DNA from: Nitrososphaerota archaeon
GTDB lineage: Archaea; Thermoproteota; Nitrososphaeria; Nitrososphaerales; Gagatemarchaeaceae
Direction of reading: 5' to 3'
DNA: 64,000 nt
Assembly (NCBI GenBank): GCA_029785615.1
Contig: JAFLZH010000002.1
Coordinates: 62,001-126,000, forward strand
Below the pieces are notes generated by a model. It searched no databases. It was not told the origin of the DNA and worked only from the letters and a program-made list of their open reading frames with translations. The first letter of the stretch is position 1. The number at the start of each line of letters is the position of its first letter. The translations under genes and the position numbers were made by a program. Positions 1 through 7,269 of this stretch are shown here, one piece after another.

Positions 1-221
1 GCCGCGGAGGCTGCGCTGACAGCCACGATCTCCACGGCGAGGAAGGCTACGGACGAGACCGGCGACTTGGCCACTATGTCACTGACCGCCTCGCCGGTGA
101 GGAACGGGACCAGGACCCTGAACCCGGTGAGAGCGGTTACGCTGACAAGCATCACGACTACTGTGCGCCAGTGCCCTTTCGCGAGCGAAATCAGACGGAA
201 GTACTTACCGAACATCAACAC
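1..221 (-). CDS. ABC exporter-type permease, N-terminal fragment
   Basis: Partial gene running off the left edge. About 70 residues are visible. They begin with a short basic cytoplasmic segment (FGKYFRLISLAKGHWR), then a hydrophobic stretch, then a second hydrophobic segment. This layout is typical of the first membrane helices of ABC exporters with fused membrane and ATPase domains, but no ATPase motif is inside the window, so the family call is inference from the N-terminus only. Three candidate starts stand in tandem (GTG 221, TTG 218, ATG 215). A TATA-like run of T/A lies at 252-262, about 30 bases upstream. It is divergent from the MFS gene. Confidence 0.5.
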   Translation of the reverse strand, partial: MLMFGKYFRLISLAKGHWRTVVVMLVSVTALTGFRVLVPFLTGEAVSDIVAKSPVSSVAFLAVEIVAVSAASA

Positions 222-315
222 GGACCGCTGGATTGTAGCCCCGCCGTGCTCGCTTCTTAAAAACCGCGAAACCCCCGACTTATAGCGACCAGCCTGGGCG
301 GGGCATCTTCGTACC

Positions 316-1545
316 TTGAGCGGCGACCAGCCTGTGAACAGCGAGCACGAGACGGACAAGCGGTCCCTGGGCTACCTCGCCGCCCTTCGCGTCCTCAGGA
401 GCGTGGCCGCAGGGATGATCAACGTCGCGTTCCCGTTCCTGGTGCTCACCGAGTTGCACTTGGGCACCTTCATCCTGGGGGTGATGTACTCCGCCGCGAC
501 GATGGCCACTGCCCTCATGGGGCTCGGCGTGGGGGTCGCCGCAGACTTGGTGGGGAGGAGGATCTCGTTCGTGGTCGCCCTGGCGCTCCTGCCGCTGTCC
601 GCATTCCTGGTGGTGGCGAGCACCAGCGTCCCCTCGCTATTCGTCGCGGCGATCGTCGGCGGGATCTCAGCCACGGGGTCCCTCCCCGGCGGAGGGGTCG
701 GAGGGGCGGCCCAGCCCATACAATCCATCCTCACCACGGAGCTCACGTCGAGGAAGGACAGGACCAGATACTACTCGCTCCTGGCGTTCATATCGGGCGT
801 CGCCTCAGCCGGAGGCGCCTACCTCGGAGGTTTCGGTGCGATACAGGACGTCTTCGCGGTCGCCGCCGTCCTGGGCGCGGCCTCGGTGCTTCTCACTCCA
901 CTGGTGAGGATGGAGAAGTCTGTGCGGCGCTCGTTCAGGATAAAGTCTGGCTCGGCCATAGGCAAATTCAGCATCACTGGGATGCTGAACGGCCTGAGCC
1001 AGGGCCTGGTCACCCCCTTCCTGATACCGTTCTTCATCGTGCTCTATGGGGTGACCAGGCAGGAGATGAACGTCTTCGCCGCCGCGTCTGGGCTCATAGC
1101 GTCCTTCGCGCTCCTCCTCGCCCCTAGGATAGAGAGGCGACTGGGATTCCTCCGCGGGATGCTGGCCACCCGCGGCTTTTCGGTGGTGCTTTCTGTCTTG
1201 ATGCCCCTGATCCGCCTGTTCCCGGTGTCCCTCTCGATCTATCTGCTGCTGCCTGCCACCAGGGTGATGGCATTGCCGGTCCAGCAGGCGGCCATGATGG
1301 ACATGGTCTCCGGAGACGAGAGGGGGACCGCATTCGGCATCAACCAGACGACCAGGCTCGTGGCCTCGTCAGGCGGCACCTACTTCTCAGGGTTCGAGTT
1401 CGCGGCCGCGGACGCCGATCCGTTGGCCATAGACTACCCGTTCGCGCTGTACGGGGTGGTCCTCGCGCTCAACCTCGGCCTCTACTGGTGGTTCTTCAAG
1501 AGGTACAGGCCCCCGCCCGGGGTGACCGGCGCGGCTGCGAAGTGA
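316..1545 (+). CDS. Major facilitator superfamily transporter
   Basis: A 409-residue polytopic membrane protein of normal MFS length with about twelve hydrophobic segments. The loop after helix 2 carries a recognisable MFS motif A (GVAADLVGRR, about residues 73-82), which supports a secondary transporter of the drug-efflux or sugar type. The substrate cannot be read from the sequence. The start is TTG at 316. A TATA-like CTTATAG at 279-285 lies about 30 bases before it, which suits a short leader. It stands alone, divergent from the ABC gene and followed by the tRNA. Confidence 0.85.
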   Translation: MSGDQPVNSEHETDKRSLGYLAALRVLRSVAAGMINVAFPFLVLTELHLGTFILGVMYSAATMATALMGLGVGVAADLVGRRISFVVALALLPLSAFLVVASTSVPSLFVAAIVGGISATGSLPGGGVGGAAQPIQSILTTELTSRKDRTRYYSLLAFISGVASAGGAYLGGFGAIQDVFAVAAVLGAASVLLTPLVRMEKSVRRSFRIKSGSAIGKFSITGMLNGLSQGLVTPFLIPFFIVLYGVTRQEMNVFAAASGLIASFALLLAPRIERRLGFLRGMLATRGFSVVLSVLMPLIRLFPVSLSIYLLLPATRVMALPVQQAAMMDMVSGDERGTAFGINQTTRLVASSGGTYFSGFEFAAADADPLAIDYPFALYGVVLALNLGLYWWFFKRYRPPPGVTGAAAK

Positions 1546-1556
1546 GATTGGAGGCG

Positions 1557-1566
1557 TGCTTAACTC
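1557..1566 (+). promoter_or_regulatory. TATA-like box of the tRNA gene
   Basis: The sequence around 1557-1566 (TGCTTAACTC) is the only AT-rich stretch between the MFS stop and the tRNA. It lies about 25 bases upstream of the tRNA 5' end, the expected spacing for an archaeal box A. Assignment is by position and composition only. Confidence 0.4.
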
Positions 1567-1588
1567 GTCGGCCCCAGAAGGGTGACGC

Positions 1589-1678
1589 GGGCCCGTAGCC
1601 CAGCACGGACAGGGCGTCAGCCTCCGAAGCTGAAGCGCGAAAGCTCAGAGACCGTGGGTTCGAATCCCACCGGGCCCG
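1589..1678 (+). tRNA. tRNA-Arg (CCG) with a 14-base insertion
   Basis: The acceptor stem GGGCCCG (1589-1595) pairs with CGGGCCC (1671-1677), followed by discriminator G. The D arm is GCCC/GGGC, the anticodon stem TCAGC/GCTGA encloses loop CTCCGAA (anticodon CCG, Arg), and the T arm is GTGGG-TTCGAAT-CCCAC (1654-1670). Total length is 90 rather than 76. The extra 14 bases lie between the first GCTGA (1629-1633) and a near-repeat GCTCA (1643-1647), so they could be a minimal intron near position 37/38 or a long variable arm, which Arg tRNAs normally lack. The CCA end is not encoded. Confidence 0.85.
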
Positions 1679-1756
1679 TTCAGTTTCTCCGGACATCACC
1701 TGTGAGCAAAGCCGTAGATTTGTGGCTGTTAAATAGCAGACCGCGCCTTGTTATTT

Positions 1757-2044
1757 ATGATGGCCACGAAGGTCCCCGGCTGGCTCGAACGGGTGCTCCT
1801 CCCTCAGATGAACGAGTTGAAAGGGGAAATAAAAGCGCTCGATGCGAAGGTTGGTGGGTTCGAGAGCAAAGTAGAAGGAGAGTTCAGAGCCGTTCATTCC
1901 GAAATAGGACGACTAGACGAGAAGATAGAGTCTCTGGACAAGCGACTCGAGACCAAGATTGACGGCTTGGACAAGCGAATGGATGTGACCCAACGTGTCG
2001 CGGTCATCGAAGAGAGAATGCGCGAACTCGAAGCCAAGCACTAA
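1757..2044 (+). CDS. Small coiled-coil protein
   Basis: About 95 residues, almost all charged heptads (repeated LDKR, LDEK and LDAK units from residue 20 to the end) that should form one long coiled coil, preceded by a short hydrophobic/aromatic N-terminus (WLERVLLPQMNELK). No enzymatic motif is present. Small proteins of this pattern occur in archaeal accessory regions, often near PIN-toxin genes, but no function is established. Two ATG codons (1757, 1760) are in frame; an upstream TTG (1748) is less likely. It lies between the tRNA and a partial copy of the tRNA 3' end, so it may have arrived with an integrating element. Confidence 0.65.
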   Translation: MMATKVPGWLERVLLPQMNELKGEIKALDAKVGGFESKVEGEFRAVHSEIGRLDEKIESLDKRLETKIDGLDKRMDVTQRVAVIEERMRELEAKH

Positions 2045-2349
2045 CCCACGACGGCGCTAGGCGAGCACGACGTTGCGTACCTCCCCCGCCATTCAGATTC
2101 GAACCTGTTACGAGTCCAGACCCCACTGGGCCCGCGTTGAAATAGTTCGGAATGGGTTCCGTCTAGCTCGAGTAGCCCGAGTCAGGCGATTCTTTGGCAC
2201 GGCTTCAGACTGATGTGAAGTGATCGGCCAATGTGAATTACTACAACTTGCCCCTGTTCATCGCCGAGAGTTGCGGCATTGATCCCTACCACACGTGGGT
2301 CCGGGCAAACTTTTTAGGGTAAGAAAGTAAGAACGCTAAGTGAGTCGGC
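2045..2349. other. Gene-free stretch with tRNA-like debris
   Basis: No convincing ORF. It holds a copy of the tRNA-Arg 3' end (2122-2134) and an inverted T-loop-like GATTCGAACC (2096-2105). Towards its end an A/T-rich ACTTTTTAG near 2307-2316 probably serves as the TATA box for the antitoxin gene at 2350. Confidence 0.5.
2122..2134 (+). repeat. Partial copy of the tRNA-Arg 3' end (att-like)
   Basis: CCCACTGGGCCCG here matches CCCACCGGGCCCG at the tRNA-Arg 3' end (1666-1678) at 12 of 13 bases, in the same orientation and 456 bases downstream. Integrases that use tRNA genes leave such direct repeats of the tRNA 3' end. The repeat is short, no integrase is present, and chance is not excluded. 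Confidence 0.4.
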
Positions 2350-2622
2350 ATGGAGAAAGCTGATGTCGTGGTCGTAAGCAGCAAGGGCCAGGTCGTCATT
2401 CCCCAGGACATAAGACAAAAGCTTCGAATCGGAGCAAAGAGTAAGCTCTTGGTATATCAGTACGAGGATGCGCTCATTATGAAGAAGCTCGAAGTCGAGG
2501 GAGTCGAGAAGTCGCTGGAGGCGATTTATAGGCGGGTCGATGCCAGGAAGGCTAAGTTCGGGAAGCTCGGAGAGGCAGAGATAGAAGAGCTCGTGCAGAA
2601 ATACAGACACGTGAAGAGTTAG
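2350..2622 (+). CDS. AbrB/MazE-type antitoxin (SpoVT-AbrB domain)
   Basis: A 90-residue protein whose first 45 residues are a swapped-hairpin AbrB domain (VVVSSKGQVVIPQDIRQKLRI), the usual DNA-binding fold of VapB/MazE antitoxins. The charged C-terminal half would wrap the cognate toxin. It lies 8 bases before a PIN-domain gene and almost certainly forms an operon with it. As in other type II systems it should neutralise the toxin and repress its own promoter; that role is family knowledge. The ATG at 2350 follows a TATA-like box near 2310. Confidence 0.85.
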   Translation: MEKADVVVVSSKGQVVIPQDIRQKLRIGAKSKLLVYQYEDALIMKKLEVEGVEKSLEAIYRRVDARKAKFGKLGEAEIEELVQKYRHVKS

Positions 2623-2630
2623 CTTCTACG

Positions 2631-3071
2631 ATGAGGGCAGTCCTCGACACGAACGTCCTCATATCGGCGCTCATAAGAGGCGGAAAGCCTCGCAAGTTGA
2701 TGAACGCCCTTCTCGGCGCCAGACACACTCTGATCCTTTCAGAGCGCATAGTTGCCGAGTTCTCGCTGGTGAGCTCGGACGATAAGATCAAGAGGTATGT
2801 GGACGACGACGATGTTGCATCATTCCTGGGTGCGGTTCTGTCGAGGGCGACCTTCACAGTGCCCGAGGGAACAATTCAAGTCCTGGGTGACGCCGATGGC
2901 GATGTCTTAGCTGCGGCGAGGGCCGGAGACGCTGATACCCTCGTCACTGGTGACAAGCACTTGCTGGAGCTCGGCAAGTTCGGTCGCACCCAGGTGGTCA
3001 CAGTCAAGGGGGCCCTCTCTTTACTGGGACGTCAGAAGAGGGTCCGCGGTCAAAGGGTCAAATCGAACTAG
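2631..3071 (+). CDS. PIN-domain toxin, putative ribonuclease
   Basis: A 146-residue PIN-fold protein of the COG1569-like toxin family. The acidic residues expected to bind metal are visible: the Asp in LDTNVLIS at the N-terminus, a mid-protein Glu (IVAEFS), and Asp residues in GDADGD and TGDKHLL near the C-terminus. PIN toxins cut RNA when released from their antitoxin. The gene starts 8 bases after the antitoxin stop. The tail after the PIN core is basic and unstructured-looking, and the protein ends close to another tRNA-like fragment at 3091. Confidence 0.85.
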   Translation: MRAVLDTNVLISALIRGGKPRKLMNALLGARHTLILSERIVAEFSLVSSDDKIKRYVDDDDVASFLGAVLSRATFTVPEGTIQVLGDADGDVLAAARAGDADTLVTGDKHLLELGKFGRTQVVTVKGALSLLGRQKRVRGQRVKSN

Positions 3072-3090
3072 ACACGTCCTATCCTGGCTT

Positions 3091-3104
3091 GGATTCGAAC
3101 CCAC
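3091..3104 (-). repeat. Inverted fragment of the tRNA-Arg T arm
   Basis: Read on the minus strand these 14 bases (GTGGGTTCGAATCC) are identical to the tRNA-Arg T arm at 1654-1667. Flanking bases do not complete a tRNA. A further T-loop-like GATTCGAACC lies at 3841-3850. These look like debris of tRNA-targeted recombination, although T-loop sequences are common enough that independent origins are possible. Confidence 0.4.
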
Positions 3105-3231
3105 AATAGGTCTGTACCCTATCCCGTCCGTAATGCACTCTCCTTCAGTTACGGCAGTCTCCCGAGGCAAATTGATCTTTGCGATGAAAGGCTTATATCG
3201 ATAGTCTGCACGTTGAACGACTAGACGAACG

Positions 3232-3441
3232 ATGGAAACAGTGAAAGTTTCGCGGAAGTATCAAGTAGTTATTCCCGAGAAGTTGCGGGAAGAGGCGCAC
3301 ATCAAACCGGGCGATAAGATGGTGGCTATAGCAAAGCATGGAATCTTGCAGTACGTGCCCGTGCGTCCCCTGAGCAAGACAAAGGGGATGGTCCCCGGAC
3401 TCGATGTCAAGGAGCTTAGGGACGAGAGCGATAGTGCTTGA
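3232..3441 (+). CDS. AbrB-type antitoxin (VapB-like)
   Basis: A 69-residue protein formed mainly by an AbrB/SpoVT domain (VSRKYQVVIPEKLREEAHIKPGDKM) with a short tail. It should bind operator DNA as a dimer and inhibit the PIN toxin encoded next. The reading frames overlap by four bases (TTGA at 3438-3441), so the pair is translationally coupled. A TATA-like CTTATATC near 3190-3197 precedes it. Confidence 0.85.
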   Translation: METVKVSRKYQVVIPEKLREEAHIKPGDKMVAIAKHGILQYVPVRPLSKTKGMVPGLDVKELRDESDSA

Positions 3442-3809
3442 TCAGCGTGGACAGCTACGGCTGGATTGAGAGGTTCACAAGCGGCCCGAAGGCCCCCGCG
3501 TACAACCGGCTCATTGACGCCGAGAAGCCCGAGGATCTAGTGACCTCGGTGGTGGTGCTCTACGAGGTCTACAAGAAGGTGAAAGGAGTCAAAGGTGAAG
3601 AGAAGGCGCTCGAGGCGGTAGCGGCCCTCAGCCAAACCAAGGTCGTGGTCGCAGACCAGACCCTGTCTTTGGAGGCGGCAGACTACAGTCTCGAGCACGG
3701 GCTGCACATGGCGGACGCGCTCGTCTATGCCGCTGCCCGTCAGAATTCGGCCGTGTTGTACACCAGTGATGAGGATCTCAAAGGGCTTCCTGGAGTCGCC
3801 CTCGTCTAG
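3438..3809 (+). CDS. PIN-domain toxin (VapC-like)
   Basis: A 123-residue PIN-domain protein with the usual acidic set: Asp in SVDSYGW, Glu in VLYEVYK, Asp in MADALVYA and Asp in TSDEDL near the end. This fits a VapC-type endoribonuclease. The TTG start at 3438 overlaps the antitoxin stop. It differs clearly from the PIN protein at 2631 in length and sequence, so the two pairs are separate acquisitions rather than a duplication. Confidence 0.85.
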   Translation: MISVDSYGWIERFTSGPKAPAYNRLIDAEKPEDLVTSVVVLYEVYKKVKGVKGEEKALEAVAALSQTKVVVADQTLSLEAADYSLEHGLHMADALVYAAARQNSAVLYTSDEDLKGLPGVALV

Positions 3810-4345
3810 TCACGACAAACGGACGTCTTTGTGGCGAAAGGATTCGAACCTGACTCTCGCGGATTACTTGGCATTTCTATCCTTCAAGTAGGCTTCTGCG
3901 CCTCGTGCTAGGAGGACGAGCGCGCAGGCAAGGACGCTGGGGGGCCTTTACCGACTTCTGATGCTGGCCAATGGGAACACCGCCAAGTGTGAGTCGTTTA
4001 TGGCATGTTGAACCAAAGCTGCACTCGGTGCTCTTCAAGACGCACTGTCATAACTGAATGCCATGCCGAAAGTTTTGAATCAATCCGCGGGCACCGTTGG
4101 TTCTGGACAAGCATCAGCGGGCAGGGATGCAATTCGCGGTCAGGGCCTTCGTCGTGGGAGGAGACCCCCGCGTCGACGTGACGTGCAGGACCTTCTGCCC
4201 GATGGAGAGGACAGCCTACACCCCCCTGAGGGACAGCGCGAAGGTGGGTGCCGTCAAGGCACCGTGTCTGAAGGAATCTTGAGCGCACCAAGCACGGAAT
4301 CGCATTCATGCCGGACACCTGAAGCGAGATTCTCTGCTGAGCCCA
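3810..4345. other. Gene-poor stretch before the respiratory operon
   Basis: About 540 bases without a gene I can support. It contains an inverted T-loop-like sequence (3841-3850). Small open frames occur at 4063-4359 and 4097-4282 (plus) and 3998-4318 (minus), but they overlap each other, show no family signature and have no clear start signal. One plus frame reads QFAVRAFVVGGDPRVDVTC, which could be a fragment of a decayed gene; I could not assign it. Confidence 0.4.
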
Positions 4346-4347
4346 GT

Positions 4348-4363
4348 TTTCAATTCTGAGAAT
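4348..4363 (+). promoter_or_regulatory. Palindromic operator shared with the sulfur cassette
   Basis: TTTTCA-ATTC-TGAGAA is an inverted repeat (5 of 6 pairs match). On the minus strand it contains TTCTCAGAATTGA, identical over 13 bases to the palindrome at 14805-14824 upstream of the DsrE/TusA/SQR genes. It lies about 10 bases before the TATA-like CTTATATCATAT at 4375-4386, a spacing similar to that at the sulfur promoter. Confidence 0.5.
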
Positions 4364-4370
4364 CGACCCG

Positions 4371-5093
4371 ATGTCTTATATCATATTGAAAGACCGGTTT
4401 TGGTACTTGAGCACTCGGACTACCCTAATCGGAGGCCTTACCGTTGCGGTGCTTGCGGTAGCCCTCGTCATCTCCGGCTTTGGCGCGGCGCTTGCAGTCG
4501 GCGGAGTCGGGTCAAAGGTCGTGTCCACCACGACGGTGACTCCGACCACCAACTCCACCGCTGCTTCCCCCTATGTGGTGACCTTGGTCATCACGACGAA
4601 CAGCGTGTTCAACTCCACCGTCAAAGACCAACCCGCCTTCTTCGTTCTCGGCCCAAACGGCCTGGAGTCCACGGCGAAGATCTCGCTCCCTGCGAATCGC
4701 CTGATCAAGCTGGTGATCGTCTGCTATGACGACGGCAACGCGTCCCTCGTGCTCCCCAACGACAACGTCGTGTCCGGGACCACAGGCAACAGTATCTACG
4801 TGACCTCCAACGACAACGTCAACGCCAGCCAGGGCCCGTCCGGAATAGTGCTGAAGGGCGGAGCGAACCTCACTTCGGTCCCGCTCTCTGAAATCGCCCA
4901 CACCTTCACCGTGCCAGCGCTCAACCTCAACATCCCTGTGCCGCTCAGTTCGACGGTGGTCGCCTACTTCAAGGTGGGCCAGGCCGGGTCCTACTTCTGG
5001 TTCTGCGAGACCCGCTGCGGCTTCGGCCCCGACGGCACGCTGGGGGCGATGTCATCCTCCGGTTGGATGACCGGCTCGCTGGTGGCGAGCTGA
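4371..5093 (+). CDS. Membrane-anchored cupredoxin, CuA-like
   Basis: A 240-residue protein with one N-terminal membrane anchor (about residues 18-45), a Thr/Ser-rich linker and a cupredoxin-like beta domain facing outside. Candidate copper ligands are His177, Cys212, Cys216 and Met227. The Cys-x3-Cys (FCETRCG) copies the CuA loop of oxidase subunit II, but the His that normally follows is absent (Pro/Asp instead). First gene of the Rieske/cytochrome b operon, so it may carry electrons from that complex, replacing cytochrome c. The ATG at 4371 overlaps a TATA-like box (4375-4386); a leaderless TTG start at 4407, giving 228 residues, is a serious alternative. Confidence 0.7.
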   Translation: MSYIILKDRFWYLSTRTTLIGGLTVAVLAVALVISGFGAALAVGGVGSKVVSTTTVTPTTNSTAASPYVVTLVITTNSVFNSTVKDQPAFFVLGPNGLESTAKISLPANRLIKLVIVCYDDGNASLVLPNDNVVSGTTGNSIYVTSNDNVNASQGPSGIVLKGGANLTSVPLSEIAHTFTVPALNLNIPVPLSSTVVAYFKVGQAGSYFWFCETRCGFGPDGTLGAMSSSGWMTGSLVAS

Positions 5094-5135
5094 AATACCG
5101 GCGACGCATGCTCTGGGAGCGGTGACCTGGAACCA

Positions 5136-5780
5136 GTGAGCGCTGAACAGCCTGGGGACTCAACCGGAGGAGAGGCTGACAAGTCGAGGCGGGAGTTCCT
5201 GAAGATAGCTGCCGCCATCTCCGGCGCCCTCGCCGTGGGGGGGATAGCTTCGGTGATGAAGTCCGTTGTGATTCCTGCGGTCCCCACTACGTCTGGACCG
5301 CAGACAAGCTTCCCTCGTGTCAAGATCTCGAGCGTGTCGGAGCTCTCCACTGGGGTCGTTGTGATATTCAACTATCCGCTCGGCAACGAGCCGAACATCC
5401 TAGTGAAGCTCGGCCAGAAGGCCGAGGGCGGCGTAGGGCCCGACGGCGACATCGTTGCGTTCAGCCAGATCTGCCAACACCTTGGGTGCATATGGGGGTT
5501 CGTCGCCGCGGGCAAGTCCCCCACTGTGAACCCATCCTTCGTCGCCCCTGCCCCCGTAGGATACTGCCCATGCCACGGGAGCGTCTACGACCTGCTCGAG
5601 GCTGGCAAGGTGATCGGAGGGCCTGCTCCGAGGCCCGCGCCACAGGTCCAGCTACAGGCCGACTCGTCCGGAGACATCTATGCGGTGGGCATGGGGCCGC
5701 CCACGATATTCGGCCATGACACAGGGTCCACCGATGTGGCGGACGACCTCCAGGGCGGAACCCTGGTCAGCTCGACATAG
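5136..5780 (+). CDS. Rieske iron-sulfur protein of a bc-type complex
   Basis: A 214-residue protein. A twin-arginine signal (SRREFLK, about residues 17-23) is followed by one hydrophobic helix, so it is probably Tat-exported and held by an uncleaved anchor. The two [2Fe-2S] ligand motifs are intact: CQHLGC (C-x-H-x2-C) and CPCHGS. In quinol-oxidising complexes this subunit takes the first electron of quinol and passes it to a soluble carrier, here plausibly the neighbouring cupredoxin. The GTG at 5136 lies 42 bases after the cupredoxin stop, and cytochrome b follows at once. Confidence 0.95.
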   Translation: MSAEQPGDSTGGEADKSRREFLKIAAAISGALAVGGIASVMKSVVIPAVPTTSGPQTSFPRVKISSVSELSTGVVVIFNYPLGNEPNILVKLGQKAEGGVGPDGDIVAFSQICQHLGCIWGFVAAGKSPTVNPSFVAPAPVGYCPCHGSVYDLLEAGKVIGGPAPRPAPQVQLQADSSGDIYAVGMGPPTIFGHDTGSTDVADDLQGGTLVSST

Positions 5781-5793
5781 AGGTGTGGATCAG

Positions 5794-7269
5794 GTGGCAG
5801 AAAAGTCCGGTCTAATTCAGCGGATGGCTGGCTGGTTCGACTCGAGGTTCGGCCTGAGCTACCCCCTCCTCCGGCCGGTCCCGCGCTACGCACTGAGCCC
5901 GTTCTACTGGCTGGGCGCCCTGGCGGTGGTAGCCTTCGTCATCCAGGGTGTGACAGGGGCAATCATGATGCTCTACTATGTCCCCAGCCCGACCCAGGCG
6001 TACTCGTCCACCCAGTACGTCTTCCAGAGCGTCTACAACGGCAGGTTCCTTGAGACCATCCACCTCTACACGGCCTACGCCATGATCATGCTCGCGTTCA
6101 TGCACATGATGAGGGGGTACTTCGTGTCTGTCCACAAGAAGCCCAGGGAAGCCATGTGGATCATAGGGATGCTGATGGGCTTCGTGACCCTGGGGTTCGG
6201 ATTCACAGGATACCTGCTCCCCTGGACGGTCGTCTCCAAGTCAGCCACCGACGTCGGGATAGGGATGGTCACCGCCCTCCCCCAGCCTATCTCATCTCTC
6301 CTGACATTCCTGATAGTCGGCAACGGAGGGAACTCGGCGGAGCTCCTGAGGTTCTTCGACCTGCACGTCATGCTCCTCCCAGCGGCGCTGTTGATACTCC
6401 TGGTGGCGAAGATGTACATGCTCGAAGCCCACGGAGTGGCCGACCCCACGAGCGGGTCCCCCGCCGAGCCCAAGCCGAAGCTCTCCCCCATCTTCCCGGA
6501 CGTCACCATGTACCTCTTCGAGCTGTCACTGCTCTTCGGGGCCGGGATGCTGCTGATATCCGCCCTGTTCCCGCTCAACCTCCCGCCCCAGTATACCCCC
6601 GCGGCCGCTTCGCAGTTCATCCCCCAGCCCGACTGGTACTTCCTCTGGGTCTACCAGGTCCTCAAGATCAAGATATTCGAGGGCTCCACTGGCCTTGCCA
6701 TGGCGCTCACCGTGGTGTCAGCGATCTTTGTCCTCCTGATCATACTCCCGTTCATCGACCGGGGCAAGAACAGGGAGATCTCCAAGAGGCCGGTCTACAC
6801 CACCCTGGGAGTCATATTCGTGACGGAGGTAGTGGTCCTCTCTTACTGGGGCCTGGTGACGCCGGGAATGATCATCCCCGTAGAACAGGCCGCGCTGGTG
6901 GTAGGCGGTACAGCCCTGCTGATGGCGGTGGGCTCGGCCTTGGTCTACAGGCTGATGTATTCCAGGGCCAAGGGGAGGCTTGCGCTGGCGCCAGCGAAGA
7001 GCATACCTTCCTCGGAGCTGAGGAACGGGCTCGCGTTCACTGGGCTGGTCGCCCTGGGCGCTTTCTCGGTCGGGACGCTGGTGAACGGCTCCGCAGGGCT
7101 CCTGATGGGCGGCCTTTCTGTCGCCGGCCTGGAAGTGGTGAGCGTCTCCGCCGTGCTCCTCGGCCTCGACCTGCTAGGGAGCGTCTTCCTCATCTACAGG
7201 CTTGACCTCAGGACTGGGAACATCAAGCGGAGGGTCAGGGTCCTCGAAGCGGGATGGAGGGGCAATTGA
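5794..7269 (+). CDS. Cytochrome b, fused b6/subunit IV type with extra C-terminal helices
   Basis: 491 residues with at least eight membrane helices plus several at the C-terminus. Helix 2 carries the His pair H90/H104 (x13 spacing). Helix 4 has H191, but the partner expected 15 residues on is Lys206 (AAG at 6409-6411). The quinol-site motif is PDWY (279-282), a variant of PEWY. Cytochrome b oxidises quinol and moves electrons across the membrane through two hemes. The GTG at 5794 was chosen because GAGGTG (5780-5785) is an ideal Shine-Dalgarno 8 bases upstream; GTG 5785 is also possible. The last 16 bases overlap the next gene. Confidence 0.9.
   Translation: MAEKSGLIQRMAGWFDSRFGLSYPLLRPVPRYALSPFYWLGALAVVAFVIQGVTGAIMMLYYVPSPTQAYSSTQYVFQSVYNGRFLETIHLYTAYAMIMLAFMHMMRGYFVSVHKKPREAMWIIGMLMGFVTLGFGFTGYLLPWTVVSKSATDVGIGMVTALPQPISSLLTFLIVGNGGNSAELLRFFDLHVMLLPAALLILLVAKMYMLEAHGVADPTSGSPAEPKPKLSPIFPDVTMYLFELSLLFGAGMLLISALFPLNLPPQYTPAAASQFIPQPDWYFLWVYQVLKIKIFEGSTGLAMALTVVSAIFVLLIILPFIDRGKNREISKRPVYTTLGVIFVTEVVVLSYWGLVTPGMIIPVEQAALVVGGTALLMAVGSALVYRLMYSRAKGRLALAPAKSIPSSELRNGLAFTGLVALGAFSVGTLVNGSAGLLMGGLSVAGLEVVSVSAVLLGLDLLGSVFLIYRLDLRTGNIKRRVRVLEAGWRGN

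Noticed and set aside
4063-4359. Small overlapping ORFs before the cupredoxin gene
   Set aside because: Three overlapping frames on both strands, none with a family signature or promoter. At most a decayed gene.
5680-5793. Upstream extension of the cytochrome b frame
   Set aside because: These 38 codons lie inside the Rieske gene and read as non-membrane, shadow-like sequence. A good Shine-Dalgarno marks GTG 5794.
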